A DNA stretch of 64,000 nt from JBGTBD01 sp041749475. Its GTDB lineage: Bacteria > Pseudomonadota > Alphaproteobacteria > Rickettsiales > UBA998. Positions 7,827-17,179 of this stretch are shown piece after piece. Under the pieces are notes generated by a model, which was not told the DNA's origin, did not search any database, and saw only the letters and a list, made by a program, of their open reading frames with translations. The stretch lies in assembly GCA_041749475.1 (NCBI GenBank), contig JBGTBD010000027.1, positions 1 through 64,000 of the forward strand. Direction: 5' to 3'. The position numbers were made by a program, and so were the translations under genes. Position 1 is the first letter of the stretch. Each line of letters starts with the position of its first letter.

Positions 7827-8537
7827 TTAGCCTTCCGCCTGAAAGCGGTGTCCGTTCTGGATCATCTCGGGCAATACCAACTCGATGAAAAATGGCGCGA
7901 TATGTTCAGGTTTCGGCAGCGCAGATGGATCCTCACCCGGATAGGCTGCAGCACGCATTTTCGTAGCAACGATACCGGGATCGACGAGATTCGCTTTCAC
8001 AGCGGTTTTCGTATGTTCCGCCGCATAGGTGCGCACCAGCATTTCCAGCGCCGCTTTGCTGGCCGCATATGCGCCCCAATAGGCGAAAGCCGCCTGCGCC
8101 GCACCGGAAGTAACCATCAATACACGTCCTGTTTCCGCACGCATCAGTAACGGGTCAAGGCTGCGAAGGAGGCGCCAGTTAGCGGTGAGGTTGAGATCCA
8201 TCACCTGCTTCCACATCTTGGGATCGGCATGGGCGAGCGGGCCCATCACGCCGAGCGTGGCCGCATTGCCGACAAAGATATCCAGATGCCCGAATTTCTC
8301 GAACAGGATTGCCCCAAGTCGGTCGATCTGGTCGAAGTCGGTCAAATCCATCGGTACAAGCGTCGCTTTGCTGCCCGCTTTCTGCACGCGGTCATCCGTC
8401 TCTTCCAGCCCGCCGACAGTGCGCGCCACCAGCACCAGTTCCGCCCCTTCGCGGGCATAGGCCTCCGCGACGGCAGCGCCGATCCCGCGTGATGCGCCCG
8501 TAATCAGCGCGACCTTACCTGCCAGCCGCCCGCTCAT
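7827..8537 (-). CDS. Short-chain dehydrogenase/reductase
   Basis: 236 residues, a classical SDR. The Rossmann cofactor motif TGASRGIGAA is near residue 14, NAA follows strand 4, a Ser lies in VMVTSGAA-type context and the catalytic Tyr-Lys pair is in AYAASKAAL. An Arg after strand 2 (VARTV) hints at NADP(H). The substrate cannot be told from sequence. Its start overlaps the purF stop by 4 bp, so it is the last gene of the radA-cvpA-purF operon; this placement beside purF is a recurring arrangement in alphaproteobacteria, but no purine-related role is established. Confidence 0.9.
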   Translation of the reverse strand: MSGRLAGKVALITGASRGIGAAVAEAYAREGAELVLVARTVGGLEETDDRVQKAGSKATLVPMDLTDFDQIDRLGAILFEKFGHLDIFVGNAATLGVMGPLAHADPKMWKQVMDLNLTANWRLLRSLDPLLMRAETGRVLMVTSGAAQAAFAYWGAYAASKAALEMLVRTYAAEHTKTAVKANLVDPGIVATKMRAAAYPGEDPSALPKPEHIAPFFIELVLPEMIQNGHRFQAEG

Positions 8538-9994
8538 CTCACTTCCGCGATTCGGGAGAAGAGATCATTCTGAGAATGTTTTGTACCCGCATTGAAATCC
8601 GTTAGCTCCACCGGATAATCGCCGGAGAAACACGCGTCGCAGAATTGCGGTGCGGCGTTGTTACGCGCCGCTTCACCTACCGCACGATAGAGTCCGTCCA
8701 TTGTCAGGAAGGAAAGGCTGTCCACGCCGATGAACTTCGCCATCTCTTCCAGCGAATGCGTCGCTGCCAATAATTTGCTGCGCTCCGGCGTATCGACGCC
8801 GTAATAGCACGAGTTGGTCGTCGGCGGTGAGGCGATGCGCATATGCACTTCCTTCGCGCCGGCCTCACGTACCATGTTGACGATTTTCTTCGACGTTGTC
8901 CCCCGTACGATACTGTCATCGACAAGAATCACCCGCTTGCCCTTCAGCACGATCGCATTCGCGTTGTGTTTCAGCTTCACGCCGAGATGGCGCACCTGAT
9001 CCGTCGGCTCGATGAATGTCCTGCCCACATAGTGATTTCGAATGATGCCGAGCTCGAACGGAATACCTGCCTCCTCGGAATAACCGAGCGCCCCCGGAAC
9101 TCCGGAATCCGGCACGGGCACGACGATATCCGCCTCCACGCGATTCTCCCGCGCCAGCTCACGCCCGATACTTTTGCGCACCTCATAGACGTTATGCCCT
9201 TCTGTCACGCTATCTGGCCGCGCAAAATAGACATATTCAAAAATACAGAATCGCTTATGCGCCGGTGCGAACGGATGCAGACTAGTGAGCCCATCTGCAT
9301 CGATGGTCACCATCTCGCCCGCCTCGATATCGCGCACATATTCCGCACCGATGATGTCGAGCGCACAGGTCTCTGACGCGAGGATCAGCGCGTCGCCCAG
9401 TTTGCCCAATACGAGAGGGCGCACCCCATACGGATCACGCACTCCGATGAGTTTTCCGTTCGCCAATACCACCAGGGAATATGCGCCTTTCACTTGCGAC
9501 AAGGCATCGACCAACCGCTTCTCCAGCGTATCGGCCTGACTCACCGCCATCAGGTGAATGATGGTCTCGGTATCGGACGTGGATTGGAACAGACACCCGC
9601 GCGCTTTGAGCTGGGTGCGCAGCGTCATCGCATTCGTCAGATTACCGTTATGCGCGACCGCAACGCCGCCGAAATGGAACTCGGCGAATAGCGGTTGCAC
9701 GTTACGCAGGAACGGCTCGCCCGTAGTCGAATAGCGGTTATGGCCGATAGCGGAATCCCCGCGCAATTGTTCGATGACCGACGCGGAGTTGAAATTATCC
9801 CCCACATGTCCCATCGCGCGGTGGGAATAGAATTGCTGTCCGTCGAAACTGACGATACCCGCCGCCTCCTGTCCACGATGCTGCAGCGCATGTAGCCCCA
9901 GCGCCGTGTGCGCCGCCGCTTCCGGATGGCCGAACACACCGAACACGCCGCATTCCTCACGGAACTTATCGAGATGATCGTCGTGTTCGTTCAT
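8534..9994 (-). CDS. purF: Amidophosphoribosyltransferase
   Basis: 486 residues. First committed step of purine synthesis: PRPP plus glutamine to phosphoribosylamine. The Ntn glutaminase domain starts with Cys15 (EECGVFGVFG), so a short propeptide would be removed. The PRTase domain carries VILVDDSIVRGTT (PRPP loop). Four cysteines sit where the iron-sulphur type of PurF has its 4Fe-4S ligands: KRFCIFEYVYFARPDS, TNSCYYGVDTP and QFCDAC (two), so this is the Fe-S, Bacillus-like type. It overlaps cvpA upstream and the SDR gene downstream by 4 bp each, indicating one operon with coupled translation. Confidence 0.97.
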   Translation of the reverse strand: MNEHDDHLDKFREECGVFGVFGHPEAAAHTALGLHALQHRGQEAAGIVSFDGQQFYSHRAMGHVGDNFNSASVIEQLRGDSAIGHNRYSTTGEPFLRNVQPLFAEFHFGGVAVAHNGNLTNAMTLRTQLKARGCLFQSTSDTETIIHLMAVSQADTLEKRLVDALSQVKGAYSLVVLANGKLIGVRDPYGVRPLVLGKLGDALILASETCALDIIGAEYVRDIEAGEMVTIDADGLTSLHPFAPAHKRFCIFEYVYFARPDSVTEGHNVYEVRKSIGRELARENRVEADIVVPVPDSGVPGALGYSEEAGIPFELGIIRNHYVGRTFIEPTDQVRHLGVKLKHNANAIVLKGKRVILVDDSIVRGTTSKKIVNMVREAGAKEVHMRIASPPTTNSCYYGVDTPERSKLLAATHSLEEMAKFIGVDSLSFLTMDGLYRAVGEAARNNAAPQFCDACFSGDYPVELTDFNAGTKHSQNDLFSRIAEVR

Positions 9995-10683
9995 GGGGTG
10001 ACTACTTTCGGGGTGGTGGGTTCATCCTCACCGGAACCATTGAGCAACCGTTCCAATGCTTTCACATCGTCATTCTCAAAGCCCGGCGCGTCCGCTGGCT
10101 TCGTGGTCGAGTCTTTGCTGAAGGGCATGGTGAAATCGACCGGTTCACCGTTCTTGGCTTTATCGGCCATCGAGGTGATGCCCTTCAGATAATCCGGCAT
10201 CATCGTGATCATAATCTCTGTGCCTTTCTCAACATACGGCAGGCTATAGGCCGTCTTCATCCAGTCGGGATAGTCCTCTTTCGTCATCGCAAGGCTGGTC
10301 AGGAAATAGCCGAGTACGATGATGATGGAGCCTTTGAGAAACCCGAAGACAAGACCGAGGATATGGTCGAGCGACCCCACATCCGCCCCCGGCTTGATGT
10401 AGCGCATCATGATGCTGCTAAGGATGGAGATGATGACGAGCGAGGTGAAATACGTCCCCAGACTTGCAAATATAAGGGCGACTTCCGGCTTCTTCACATA
10501 GGGCTTCAAAAGCTCCGCCACATCCATCACTAAATACAGGGTCAGAAACGCCGCACCGACCCATGCGAAGAGGGACATAAGCTCGCGGATGAATCCACGG
10601 AAGAACGATAACATGCACGACAGGAACAGAACACCAATGACGATAGCATCGAACAGGTTCACATTGAGCTGTGCATCGACCAT
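9991..10683 (-). CDS. cvpA: CvpA family membrane protein
   Basis: 230 residues with four hydrophobic segments in the first about 140 (LFDAIVIGVLFLSCMLSFF, LFAWVGAAFLTLYLVM, TSLVIISILSSIMMRYI, LVFGFLKGSIIIVLGYF), and the conserved RGFIRELMSLFAWV stretch. CvpA is needed for colicin V production in E. coli and lies upstream of purF there too; its cell function is linked to envelope integrity. The C-terminal 70 residues are soluble and poorly conserved. It overlaps radA by 1 bp and purF by 4 bp. Confidence 0.9.
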   Translation of the reverse strand: MVDAQLNVNLFDAIVIGVLFLSCMLSFFRGFIRELMSLFAWVGAAFLTLYLVMDVAELLKPYVKKPEVALIFASLGTYFTSLVIISILSSIMMRYIKPGADVGSLDHILGLVFGFLKGSIIIVLGYFLTSLAMTKEDYPDWMKTAYSLPYVEKGTEIMITMMPDYLKGITSMADKAKNGEPVDFTMPFSKDSTTKPADAPGFENDDVKALERLLNGSGEDEPTTPKVVTP

Positions 10684-12089
10684 TACGCGGCTTCCTCTGA
10701 GCTAGCCATTTTCGGAAACAGGCTTCGCATGTGTTCTACATGATGTAGCTCGTGAATGCCAAGCGAGAAATCATGCGCTGATTTCTTGGCCGTTGACCCC
10801 TTTTTCATGTTAGGAACCGGGATGATAGCAGCCTTGAAGCCCAGTTTTTCCGCCTCCCGCATACGCAAGTCCATCCCCGATACCGGGCGTATTTCCCCGG
10901 AAAGCCCAATTTCACCGAACATTACCGAACCCGCAGGCAAGGGACGGTTCAGCGCAGCCGACACCAATGCCAACGCCACGGCAAGGTCGGCAGCGGGTTC
11001 GTTGATGCGCAGCCCTCCCGCCACATTCACATAGACTTCCTTGTCAGAGAACCGAAGTCCGGCACGCGCTTCCAACACGGCCAGCAACATTGCAAGCCGC
11101 GACGTATCCCATCCCACCACCGCCCGCCGCGGCGTCGCCATCATCGTCGGCAAGACCAATGCCTGGATTTCCACGAGTACGGGGCGCGACCCTTCCAGCC
11201 CCGCAAACACGACGGAACCGCTGATGGCTTCATCCCGTTCGGGCAGGAACAGGAGCGATGGATTTTCGACTTCCTCGATACCGCGTTCGCCCATTTCGAA
11301 CACGCCGATTTCATCTGTCGCGCCGAAGCGGTTCTTGACGGTGCGGAGAATCCGGAACAACTGCCCACGCTCGCCCTCGAAATAAAGCACGGCATCCACC
11401 ATATGCTCCAGTACACGTGGCCCGGCAATTTGTCCGTCCTTCGTCACATGCCCGACCAAGATCATTGCACACTGGCGCTGCTTGGCGAATCGAATCAGCT
11501 CTTGCGCGGAAGCGCGTACCTGCGCGACGGTTCCCGGCGCGGAATCGAGCGTATCGACAAACATGGTCTGGATGGAATCGATGACGACGACGGTAGGCGT
11601 ATTCGCCCCGTCCAATGTCGAGAGGATATCACGCACCGAATTGGCCGAGGCCAGCGCCACATTCTGCTCCTTGATGTCGAGGCGGGACGCACGCAACTGG
11701 ATCTGCGAGATAGATTCCTCGCCCGAGAAATAGACCACCTTCTCACCCGCCGCTGCCAACTTGCCCGCCATCTGCAAGAGTAGCGTCGATTTACCGATAC
11801 CTGGATCACCGCCCAACAGGACCGCTGAACCCGCCACTAACCCACCTCCCAGCACCCGGTCAAGCTCACCGATGCCGGTGGAATAGCGTGGGAATTGTTC
11901 TGTTTTCTCACTCAGCGCATGCAGCGATACGCCTTTGCCCTTCTTTGCGCCCAATCCTTTAGGCAGCGCGGCCTGCACCTGCTCTTCCACAAGCGTGTCC
12001 CACTGCCCACACGCATCGCATTTCCCGGCCCATTTTGCGGTGACCGAGCCGCAGGATTGGCAGACATACTGTGAAGAGGATTTTGCCAT
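10683..12089 (-). CDS. radA: DNA repair protein RadA
   Basis: 468 residues. RadA/Sms drives branch migration in recombination intermediates. Domains: an N-terminal C4 zinc finger (CQSCGSVTAKWAGKCDACG), a RecA-like ATPase with Walker A GGDPGIGKST, the RadA-specific KNRFG motif (KNRFGATDEIGVFEM), and a Lon-protease-like C-terminal domain (VNVAGGLRINEPAADLAVAL) whose catalytic Ser is not expected to be active. Length and order match the family. First gene of the cvpA-purF-SDR chain; mlaF lies upstream on the same strand, separated by 64 bp. Confidence 0.97.
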   Translation of the reverse strand: MAKSSSQYVCQSCGSVTAKWAGKCDACGQWDTLVEEQVQAALPKGLGAKKGKGVSLHALSEKTEQFPRYSTGIGELDRVLGGGLVAGSAVLLGGDPGIGKSTLLLQMAGKLAAAGEKVVYFSGEESISQIQLRASRLDIKEQNVALASANSVRDILSTLDGANTPTVVVIDSIQTMFVDTLDSAPGTVAQVRASAQELIRFAKQRQCAMILVGHVTKDGQIAGPRVLEHMVDAVLYFEGERGQLFRILRTVKNRFGATDEIGVFEMGERGIEEVENPSLLFLPERDEAISGSVVFAGLEGSRPVLVEIQALVLPTMMATPRRAVVGWDTSRLAMLLAVLEARAGLRFSDKEVYVNVAGGLRINEPAADLAVALALVSAALNRPLPAGSVMFGEIGLSGEIRPVSGMDLRMREAEKLGFKAAIIPVPNMKKGSTAKKSAHDFSLGIHELHHVEHMRSLFPKMASSEEAA

Positions 12090-12153
12090 GCATCTTCGCG
12101 GGAATCACCCTCGCTCTCCCTAAGACTATAGAATATAGGACAAAAAAATAAAA

Positions 12154-12921
12154 TTACGAGCCGCGTTTTTCGACCTGTATGGGACCTTCTTCGCGGCCAT
12201 GGACGAACTGGTCGACATAAGCGTTATCGCTGTCATAGATATTCTTGGCCGGGCCTTCCCAGATGATTTTTCCCTTATAGATCATCGCCACATCGGTCGC
12301 TATCTTCTTGGCGGAGACCATGTCGTGGGTGATGGAGACCGTCGTTAGCCCCAACTCTTTCGAGCATTTGATGATAAGGTTATTGATGACGTCGGCCATA
12401 ATCGGGTCAAGCCCCGTCGTCGGCTCATCGAAGAAGATGATTTCCGGATTCGCCGCAATCGCCCGTGCCAGTGCTACGCGCTTTTGCATCCCGCCGGAAA
12501 GCTCGGCCGGTTTCAGCAACGCAACATCGGAAGAAAGCCCCACCATCTGCAATTTCTCCACCGCCACGTCCCGCGCTTGCGCCTTGGAAAGTCCCTTCAG
12601 TGCGAAGGTGATATTCTCCCATACCGGCAACGAATCGAACAATGCCCCGCCCTGAAACAGCATCCCGAATTTCTGCATCAGCTTCTCGCGCTCACGCGTC
12701 GAATAGCGGCTGGTCTCTTGGCCGTCGATCTTGATGCTGCCGGAATCCGGCTGATGCAGCCCGAGGATGCATTTCAGCAGCACCGACTTTCCACTCCCCG
12801 ACCCGCCGATGACGACCAGCGATTCGCCCTTCCGCACGGACAAATTCACTCCGTCCAGCACCTTCTTCGGCCCGAAGGATTTGCTGAGATTCTCGACGAG
12901 AATTTTAGGTGCGTTGCTCAT
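12154..12921 (-). CDS. mlaF: ABC transporter ATP-binding protein, MlaF-type
   Basis: 255 residues. Energises retrograde phospholipid transport that keeps the outer membrane asymmetric. Walker A GGSGSGKS, signature LSGGMQKRVALARA, Walker B IIFFDEPTTGLDP and the SITHDM switch are all present; LSGGMQKR is typical of the Mla/Ttg2 group. It overlaps the permease gene mlaE by 4 bp. The substrate-binding component MlaD is not in this part of the chromosome, so it must be encoded elsewhere. Confidence 0.92.
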   Translation of the reverse strand: MSNAPKILVENLSKSFGPKKVLDGVNLSVRKGESLVVIGGSGSGKSVLLKCILGLHQPDSGSIKIDGQETSRYSTREREKLMQKFGMLFQGGALFDSLPVWENITFALKGLSKAQARDVAVEKLQMVGLSSDVALLKPAELSGGMQKRVALARAIAANPEIIFFDEPTTGLDPIMADVINNLIIKCSKELGLTTVSITHDMVSAKKIATDVAMIYKGKIIWEGPAKNIYDSDNAYVDQFVHGREEGPIQVEKRGS

Positions 12922-13694
12922 TTGGCGAAGAACAATTCCGTCAGCATGTAGTTGAACAAGAGGATGGTGATGGAGGCGGAGACAACCGCGTTGGTCGTCG
13001 CCGCGCCGACGCCCTGCGCGCCGCCTTTGGAATAGAATCCGTGATAGCAGCCCATGAGGGCGACGATGAAACCAAATACACTGGCCTTCACCAGACCGGA
13101 GACGACATCCCGCACCTCGATAAAATCAATCGTATTATGCAGATAGGGTCCCGGCGAGAATCCGAGCTTATGGATACTGACCAGATACCCGCCGAACACA
13201 CCAATGATATCCGCCGTGAACACCAGCAACGGTAACATCAGCAGCCCTGCCATCAACCTTGGGAAAACGAGATATTTAAACGGATTGGTCGAGAGCGTCA
13301 CCAGCGCGTCGATCTGCTCGGTCACGCGCATCGTCCCGATCTCGGCAGCGATGGATGCCCCGATGCGCCCGGCGACCATCAGGCCTGCCAGAACCGGCCC
13401 AAGTTCACGGGTGATGGACAGTACGACCACCATCGGGATGGAACTCTCCGCCGAGAACCGCGAGAAGCCCGTATAGCTTTGCAAGGCCAGCACCGCTCCC
13501 GTGAAGATGGCAGTCAGCCCCACGACGGGTAGCGAATAATAGCCGATCTCGATCATCTGGCGGACGATCTGGCGCGGATAATAGGGGGGGATGAATAAGG
13601 CGGACACACCGTTAAAGGCGAAAATCGTCAGGCGGCCCAGCGATGCCATAAACGCGAGGAAGGTACGGCCTATCACCTGTAAGGGATTTTTCAT
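12918..13694 (-). CDS. mlaE: ABC transporter permease, MlaE-type
   Basis: 258 residues with about five to six membrane segments. Family motifs: QMIEIGYYSLPVVGLTAIFTG, REL GPVLAGLMVAGRIGAS-type coupling region, and EIGTMRVTEQIDAL. It forms the inner-membrane part of the phospholipid (Mla) transporter with the ATPase encoded directly downstream. The N-terminus (MKNPLQVIGRTFLAFMASLGRL) lacks the STAS-like domain that some relatives carry. The gene follows alr with about 10 bp between. Confidence 0.92.
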   Translation of the reverse strand: MKNPLQVIGRTFLAFMASLGRLTIFAFNGVSALFIPPYYPRQIVRQMIEIGYYSLPVVGLTAIFTGAVLALQSYTGFSRFSAESSIPMVVVLSITRELGPVLAGLMVAGRIGASIAAEIGTMRVTEQIDALVTLSTNPFKYLVFPRLMAGLLMLPLLVFTADIIGVFGGYLVSIHKLGFSPGPYLHNTIDFIEVRDVVSGLVKASVFGFIVALMGCYHGFYSKGGAQGVGAATTNAVVSASITILLFNYMLTELFFAK

Positions 13695-13703
13695 CTCACA
13701 CCA

Positions 13704-14777
13704 TTAATTCGTATACACACGATGGATGCGAGGGCCAAGGCCCGTCAACACCTCGTAGCCGATGGTATGGCATATCTCAGCCACCCTGTCCACACCCTGC
13801 AACGGGCCGATGAGGGTGACGAACGGCTCTGCGCTCAACACCGCTTCCGGCACATGGCTCACGTCATAACAGGTCATGTCCATCGACACCCGGCCTAGCA
13901 GCGGCACTTCCCATTCGCCCACATGCCCCACCAGCCGATGACTGCCGACGCGATGCACCCCGTCGGCATAGCCAAGCGCCACAGTCGCTGTACGCATCCC
14001 TTTTGTCACGGGGAGCGTCCCCCCATAGCCAATCGTTTCGTCCCTATCGACCGTCCGCACTTGCAATATGGGGCCTTTCACCGTCACCACGCCCTGCATC
14101 GGGTTCGGCAGTGATCCATTTGGCGTAATCCCATAGAGCGAACATCCCGGCCGCCCCAGATCCTGATGGAACGCTGCACCCAGAAAATGCCCGGATGAAT
14201 TAGCGAGGCTGGTTTTCAACTGCGGCAGCTTCACATGCGCGGCCGAGAAACGCTGCAGCTGCTCTGCATTCAGCGGATGCGAGGGGTCGGAGGCGCAGGC
14301 GAGATGGCTCATCAGCAAATTAAGATGACACTTCTGCGGCAGGCCTTTTTCGATGACGTGCGCCAGCTCTGTATCGGCCAGCCCCAGACGGCACATTCCT
14401 GTATCGACATGGAGCGCCGCGGGCGGTTTTTCGGCGATATGACACCAGCGTTCCATCTGCTCCGGACTGTTCAGTACCGGCGACAATCCATGCCCAATGA
14501 AGGCTTCTTCCTCACCGTGACCTACCCCTTGGAACACATAGATGGGGCAATCATGGATGGTCGCACGTAACTCGATTCCTTCCTCTAACGTCGCTACGAA
14601 GAAGGTCGAACACCCTGCATCGCGCAGGGCCAACGAAACATGTCTCACGCCCAGCCCATAGGCATTAGCCTTGACTACGGCAGCAACATTCTTCTTCGCA
14701 TGGCGTTCCTGCAATAGCAAAAAATTAGCGGCGAGCGCCGAAAGGTCAACGGTAGCAGTGGCGGTGATGGCGGTCAT
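13704..14777 (-). CDS. alr: Alanine racemase
   Basis: 357 residues. PLP enzyme that converts L- to D-alanine for peptidoglycan. The PLP lysine is K36 in VVKANAYGLG; the second catalytic base is the Tyr of TIGYGGT; HVDTGMCRLG and LLGRVSMDM are further family motifs. Fold-type III barrel plus C-terminal beta domain, normal length. It lies between dnaB and mlaE, all on the same strand with very short gaps (5 and 9 bp), so one transcript is likely. Confidence 0.96.
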   Translation of the reverse strand: MTAITATATVDLSALAANFLLLQERHAKKNVAAVVKANAYGLGVRHVSLALRDAGCSTFFVATLEEGIELRATIHDCPIYVFQGVGHGEEEAFIGHGLSPVLNSPEQMERWCHIAEKPPAALHVDTGMCRLGLADTELAHVIEKGLPQKCHLNLLMSHLACASDPSHPLNAEQLQRFSAAHVKLPQLKTSLANSSGHFLGAAFHQDLGRPGCSLYGITPNGSLPNPMQGVVTVKGPILQVRTVDRDETIGYGGTLPVTKGMRTATVALGYADGVHRVGSHRLVGHVGEWEVPLLGRVSMDMTCYDVSHVPEAVLSAEPFVTLIGPLQGVDRVAEICHTIGYEVLTGLGPRIHRVYTN

Positions 14778-14782
14778 ACGGA

Positions 14783-16285
14783 CTAATAATGATGCGGTAA
14801 ATGGCTCTCGTCTTCCAGATCGTCGAAGCGCGTTTGTTCGGAGAAGAACGACATGCGCACGTTGCCGATAGGCCCGTTACGCTGCTTGGCAATGATGGCC
14901 TCGGCGATGCCGTGCGTACGCTCCATCTCAGCCTGCCATTCAGCGAAACCGGGTGTGGTTTCATCCGGTTTTTTGCGCATCAGATAATATTCCTCACGGA
15001 AGACGAACATCACCACGTCGGCATCCTGCTCGATACTCCCCGATTCCCGAAGGTCGGACAATTGCGGACGTTTATCCTCGCGCTGCTCCACCGCACGCGA
15101 TAGCTGAGACAGCGCCATGACAGGGATATTCAATTCTTTGGCGATAGCCTTGAGGCCTTGTGTAATTTCAGAAACTTCCTGCACCCGCCCGTAGGAACTA
15201 TTGATCGTACTCGGTCGTACCAGCTGCAGATAATCCACCACGAGGAAGCCCAGATTATTCACCCGTTTCAACCTACGCGCCCGGGTACGAAGAGCCGAGA
15301 TGGAGAGCGCAGGCGTATCGTCGATGTAAAACGGCAGTGTCGCCAGTTCGGTGTTCGCCTGATAAAGCTGCGCGAACTCTTCGTTATTGAGTTCACCGCG
15401 CAGAATCTTCGAAGAATCAATATTGGTCCGCGCCGAAAGGATACGCGTCGCCAATTGTTCACCAGACATCTCCAGCGAGAAAAAGCCCACGCTTTGCGGT
15501 TTTTCCTGTGGCGCCAATTCGCCCTTGTCGCGCTTCCGGTCATACATATCCTGGAAATGCAGCGCGGCTTTGTATGCCATCGTCGTCGCCAGCGCGGTCT
15601 TGCCCATTGAAGGGCGGCCAGCGAGAATCAGCAGATCGGAATTCTGCATCCCGCCTAGAAGTTTATTGAGATCACGAAGCCCGGTCGAAACCCCGATCAC
15701 CTCGCCTTTATTCTTGAACGCGATCTCCGCTTTCTTCACCGCATCCATCACGGAGAATTTGAAACTGCGGAAGCCTTCCTGCGTATCGCCGTGCGCCGCC
15801 AACTGGAAAAGGGACTGTTCCGCCGCTTCGATCTGCCGCATCGCGTTATGTTCCAGCGAGAGTTCGTAGACCCGGTTGACGACGGATTCGCCGAGCTCAA
15901 TCAGTTTGCGGCGCAGCGCCAGATCATAAATGATATCGCTATAGTCCGTAACGTTGATGACGGTGACGGCGGATGACGCCAATCGTGCGAGATATTCTCC
16001 CCCGCCAATATCGACTGTCTCATCCCGGTCAAAGAAATGCTTGAGCGTGATAGGGTTGGAAATCTGCCCCTTGTCATAAAAATGGCGGATGGCCGAGAAA
16101 ATCTTGGTATGCAGCGGCTCGTAGAAATGCTCCGGCATGAGCCGGTCATTCAGATATTGCAACGCCTCGTTATTGATGAGGATCGCCCCCAGCAACGCCT
16201 GCTCCGCCTCGATGTTATACGGAGCCTGACGCAAAGGAGCGGGTTCAATAGGTTCGACGAGCGAGATCACGGAGGCAGATTCCAT
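14783..16285 (-). CDS. dnaB: Replicative DNA helicase
   Basis: 500 residues. The hexameric helicase at the replication fork. N-terminal primase-interacting domain (NIEAEQALLGAIL, PEHFYEPLH), linker, then a RecA-like motor with Walker A GRPSMGKTA, Walker B LGFLVVDYLQL, and ALSQLSRAVEQREDKRP. The C-terminus (RNGPIGNVRMSFFSEQTRF) is the usual end. No intein is present. It starts a minus-strand series with alr and mlaEF. Confidence 0.98.
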   Translation of the reverse strand: MESASVISLVEPIEPAPLRQAPYNIEAEQALLGAILINNEALQYLNDRLMPEHFYEPLHTKIFSAIRHFYDKGQISNPITLKHFFDRDETVDIGGGEYLARLASSAVTVINVTDYSDIIYDLALRRKLIELGESVVNRVYELSLEHNAMRQIEAAEQSLFQLAAHGDTQEGFRSFKFSVMDAVKKAEIAFKNKGEVIGVSTGLRDLNKLLGGMQNSDLLILAGRPSMGKTALATTMAYKAALHFQDMYDRKRDKGELAPQEKPQSVGFFSLEMSGEQLATRILSARTNIDSSKILRGELNNEEFAQLYQANTELATLPFYIDDTPALSISALRTRARRLKRVNNLGFLVVDYLQLVRPSTINSSYGRVQEVSEITQGLKAIAKELNIPVMALSQLSRAVEQREDKRPQLSDLRESGSIEQDADVVMFVFREEYYLMRKKPDETTPGFAEWQAEMERTHGIAEAIIAKQRNGPIGNVRMSFFSEQTRFDDLEDESHLPHHY

Positions 16286-16437
16286 TATTTTTTTCTTATG
16301 TACATGTTATGCCGGAAGTGTAGCAGCAGCGCCGCCATATGCAATGTGCAAAGGCTGTGGATATTTTTGCGGCCAAGGTGAAGCGGTTGCCAAGCTTATC
16401 CCCAACATCCCGGTACATTCAGCACAATACTACCCGC

Positions 16438-16526
16438 CGTCATTGCGAGCGTAGCGTGGCAATCCATCTTTGGATGCGTGGCAGGAAAGATCGATTGCCA
16501 CGTCGCTATCGCTCCTCGCAATGACG
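16438..16526. repeat. Palindromic intergenic repeat (CGTCATTGCGAG type)
   Basis: An 89 bp imperfect palindrome. The outer 12 bp (CGTCATTGCGAG, and CTCGCAATGACG at the other end) match perfectly; an inner pair GTGGCAATC/GATTGCCAC also matches. Such elements are dispersed in many bacterial genomes as REP-like or small MITE-like repeats. It fills the gap between dnaB and the rplI terminator and has no coding capacity. Confidence 0.85.
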
Positions 16527-16544
16527 ATTTGGCGTAAATGGATA

Positions 16545-16577
16545 ATAAAAAAAAACCCCGCACGGAGCGGGGCTTTT
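16545..16577 (-). terminator. Rho-independent terminator of the rpsF-rpsR-rplI operon
   Basis: Read on the minus strand: CCCCGC, loop TCCGT, GCGGGG, then a run of more than eight T. It lies about 25 bp past the rplI stop. Confidence 0.92.
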
Positions 16578-16600
16578 ATATATGGGATGGCCAAGAAAGC

Positions 16601-17119
16601 TTATTCCTCTTCGGAGGCTTCTTCGACGGATGCGGTGACTTCTTCTTCCTCTTGCTCATCATGGAAGGAGGATTCAAGACTGCGCACTACTTGTACCTTG
16701 AATGGTACGCGCACATCCGCGTGGAAGGAGACAGTCGCGGTATATTCACCCAGTTCCTTGATGGTCGCGGTGAGGTCGATCTGGCGACGCTCAATCTCGC
16801 GGCCCGCTTCCTGTAGCGCGGTCGCCACGTCGCGGACGCTGACGGAACCGTACAGCTTGCCGTCTTCACTGGCCTGACGCACGATTTTCACCGCCACGTT
16901 CTGGAATGCTTCAGCCAGCTTCTCAGCCGCTTTTTTCATCTCTTGATCGCGCTCTTCCAGGGAGGAGCGGCGGCCTTCGAATTCTTTCAGGTTATCCTTC
17001 GTCGCGCGGATGGCTTTTTTCTGCGGGATCAGGAAGTTGCGGCCGAAACCGGGCTTCACGGACACCACTTCGCCAACGCGGCCAAGACGGGAAATATTCT
17101 CAAGTAAAATCAGTTGCAT
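16601..17119 (-). CDS. rplI: 50S ribosomal protein L9
   Basis: 172 residues. N-terminal rRNA-binding domain with MQLILLENISRLGRVGEVV and KPGFGRNFLIPQKKA, a long central helix (about 45-80) and the C-terminal domain (VRDVATALQEAGREIERRQI). The acidic tail of about 20 residues (EEEEVTASVEEASEEE) extends beyond E. coli L9 and is usual in alphaproteobacteria. Last gene of the ribosomal operon, ahead of a strong terminator. Confidence 0.98.
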   Translation of the reverse strand: MQLILLENISRLGRVGEVVSVKPGFGRNFLIPQKKAIRATKDNLKEFEGRRSSLEERDQEMKKAAEKLAEAFQNVAVKIVRQASEDGKLYGSVSVRDVATALQEAGREIERRQIDLTATIKELGEYTATVSFHADVRVPFKVQVVRSLESSFHDEQEEEEVTASVEEASEEE

Positions 17120-17179
17120 ATCGAAATTCCTTCGCTAAAGAGGCGTGGTTATACGCGTTTTTCCGGGGGTTGGCAAGCG

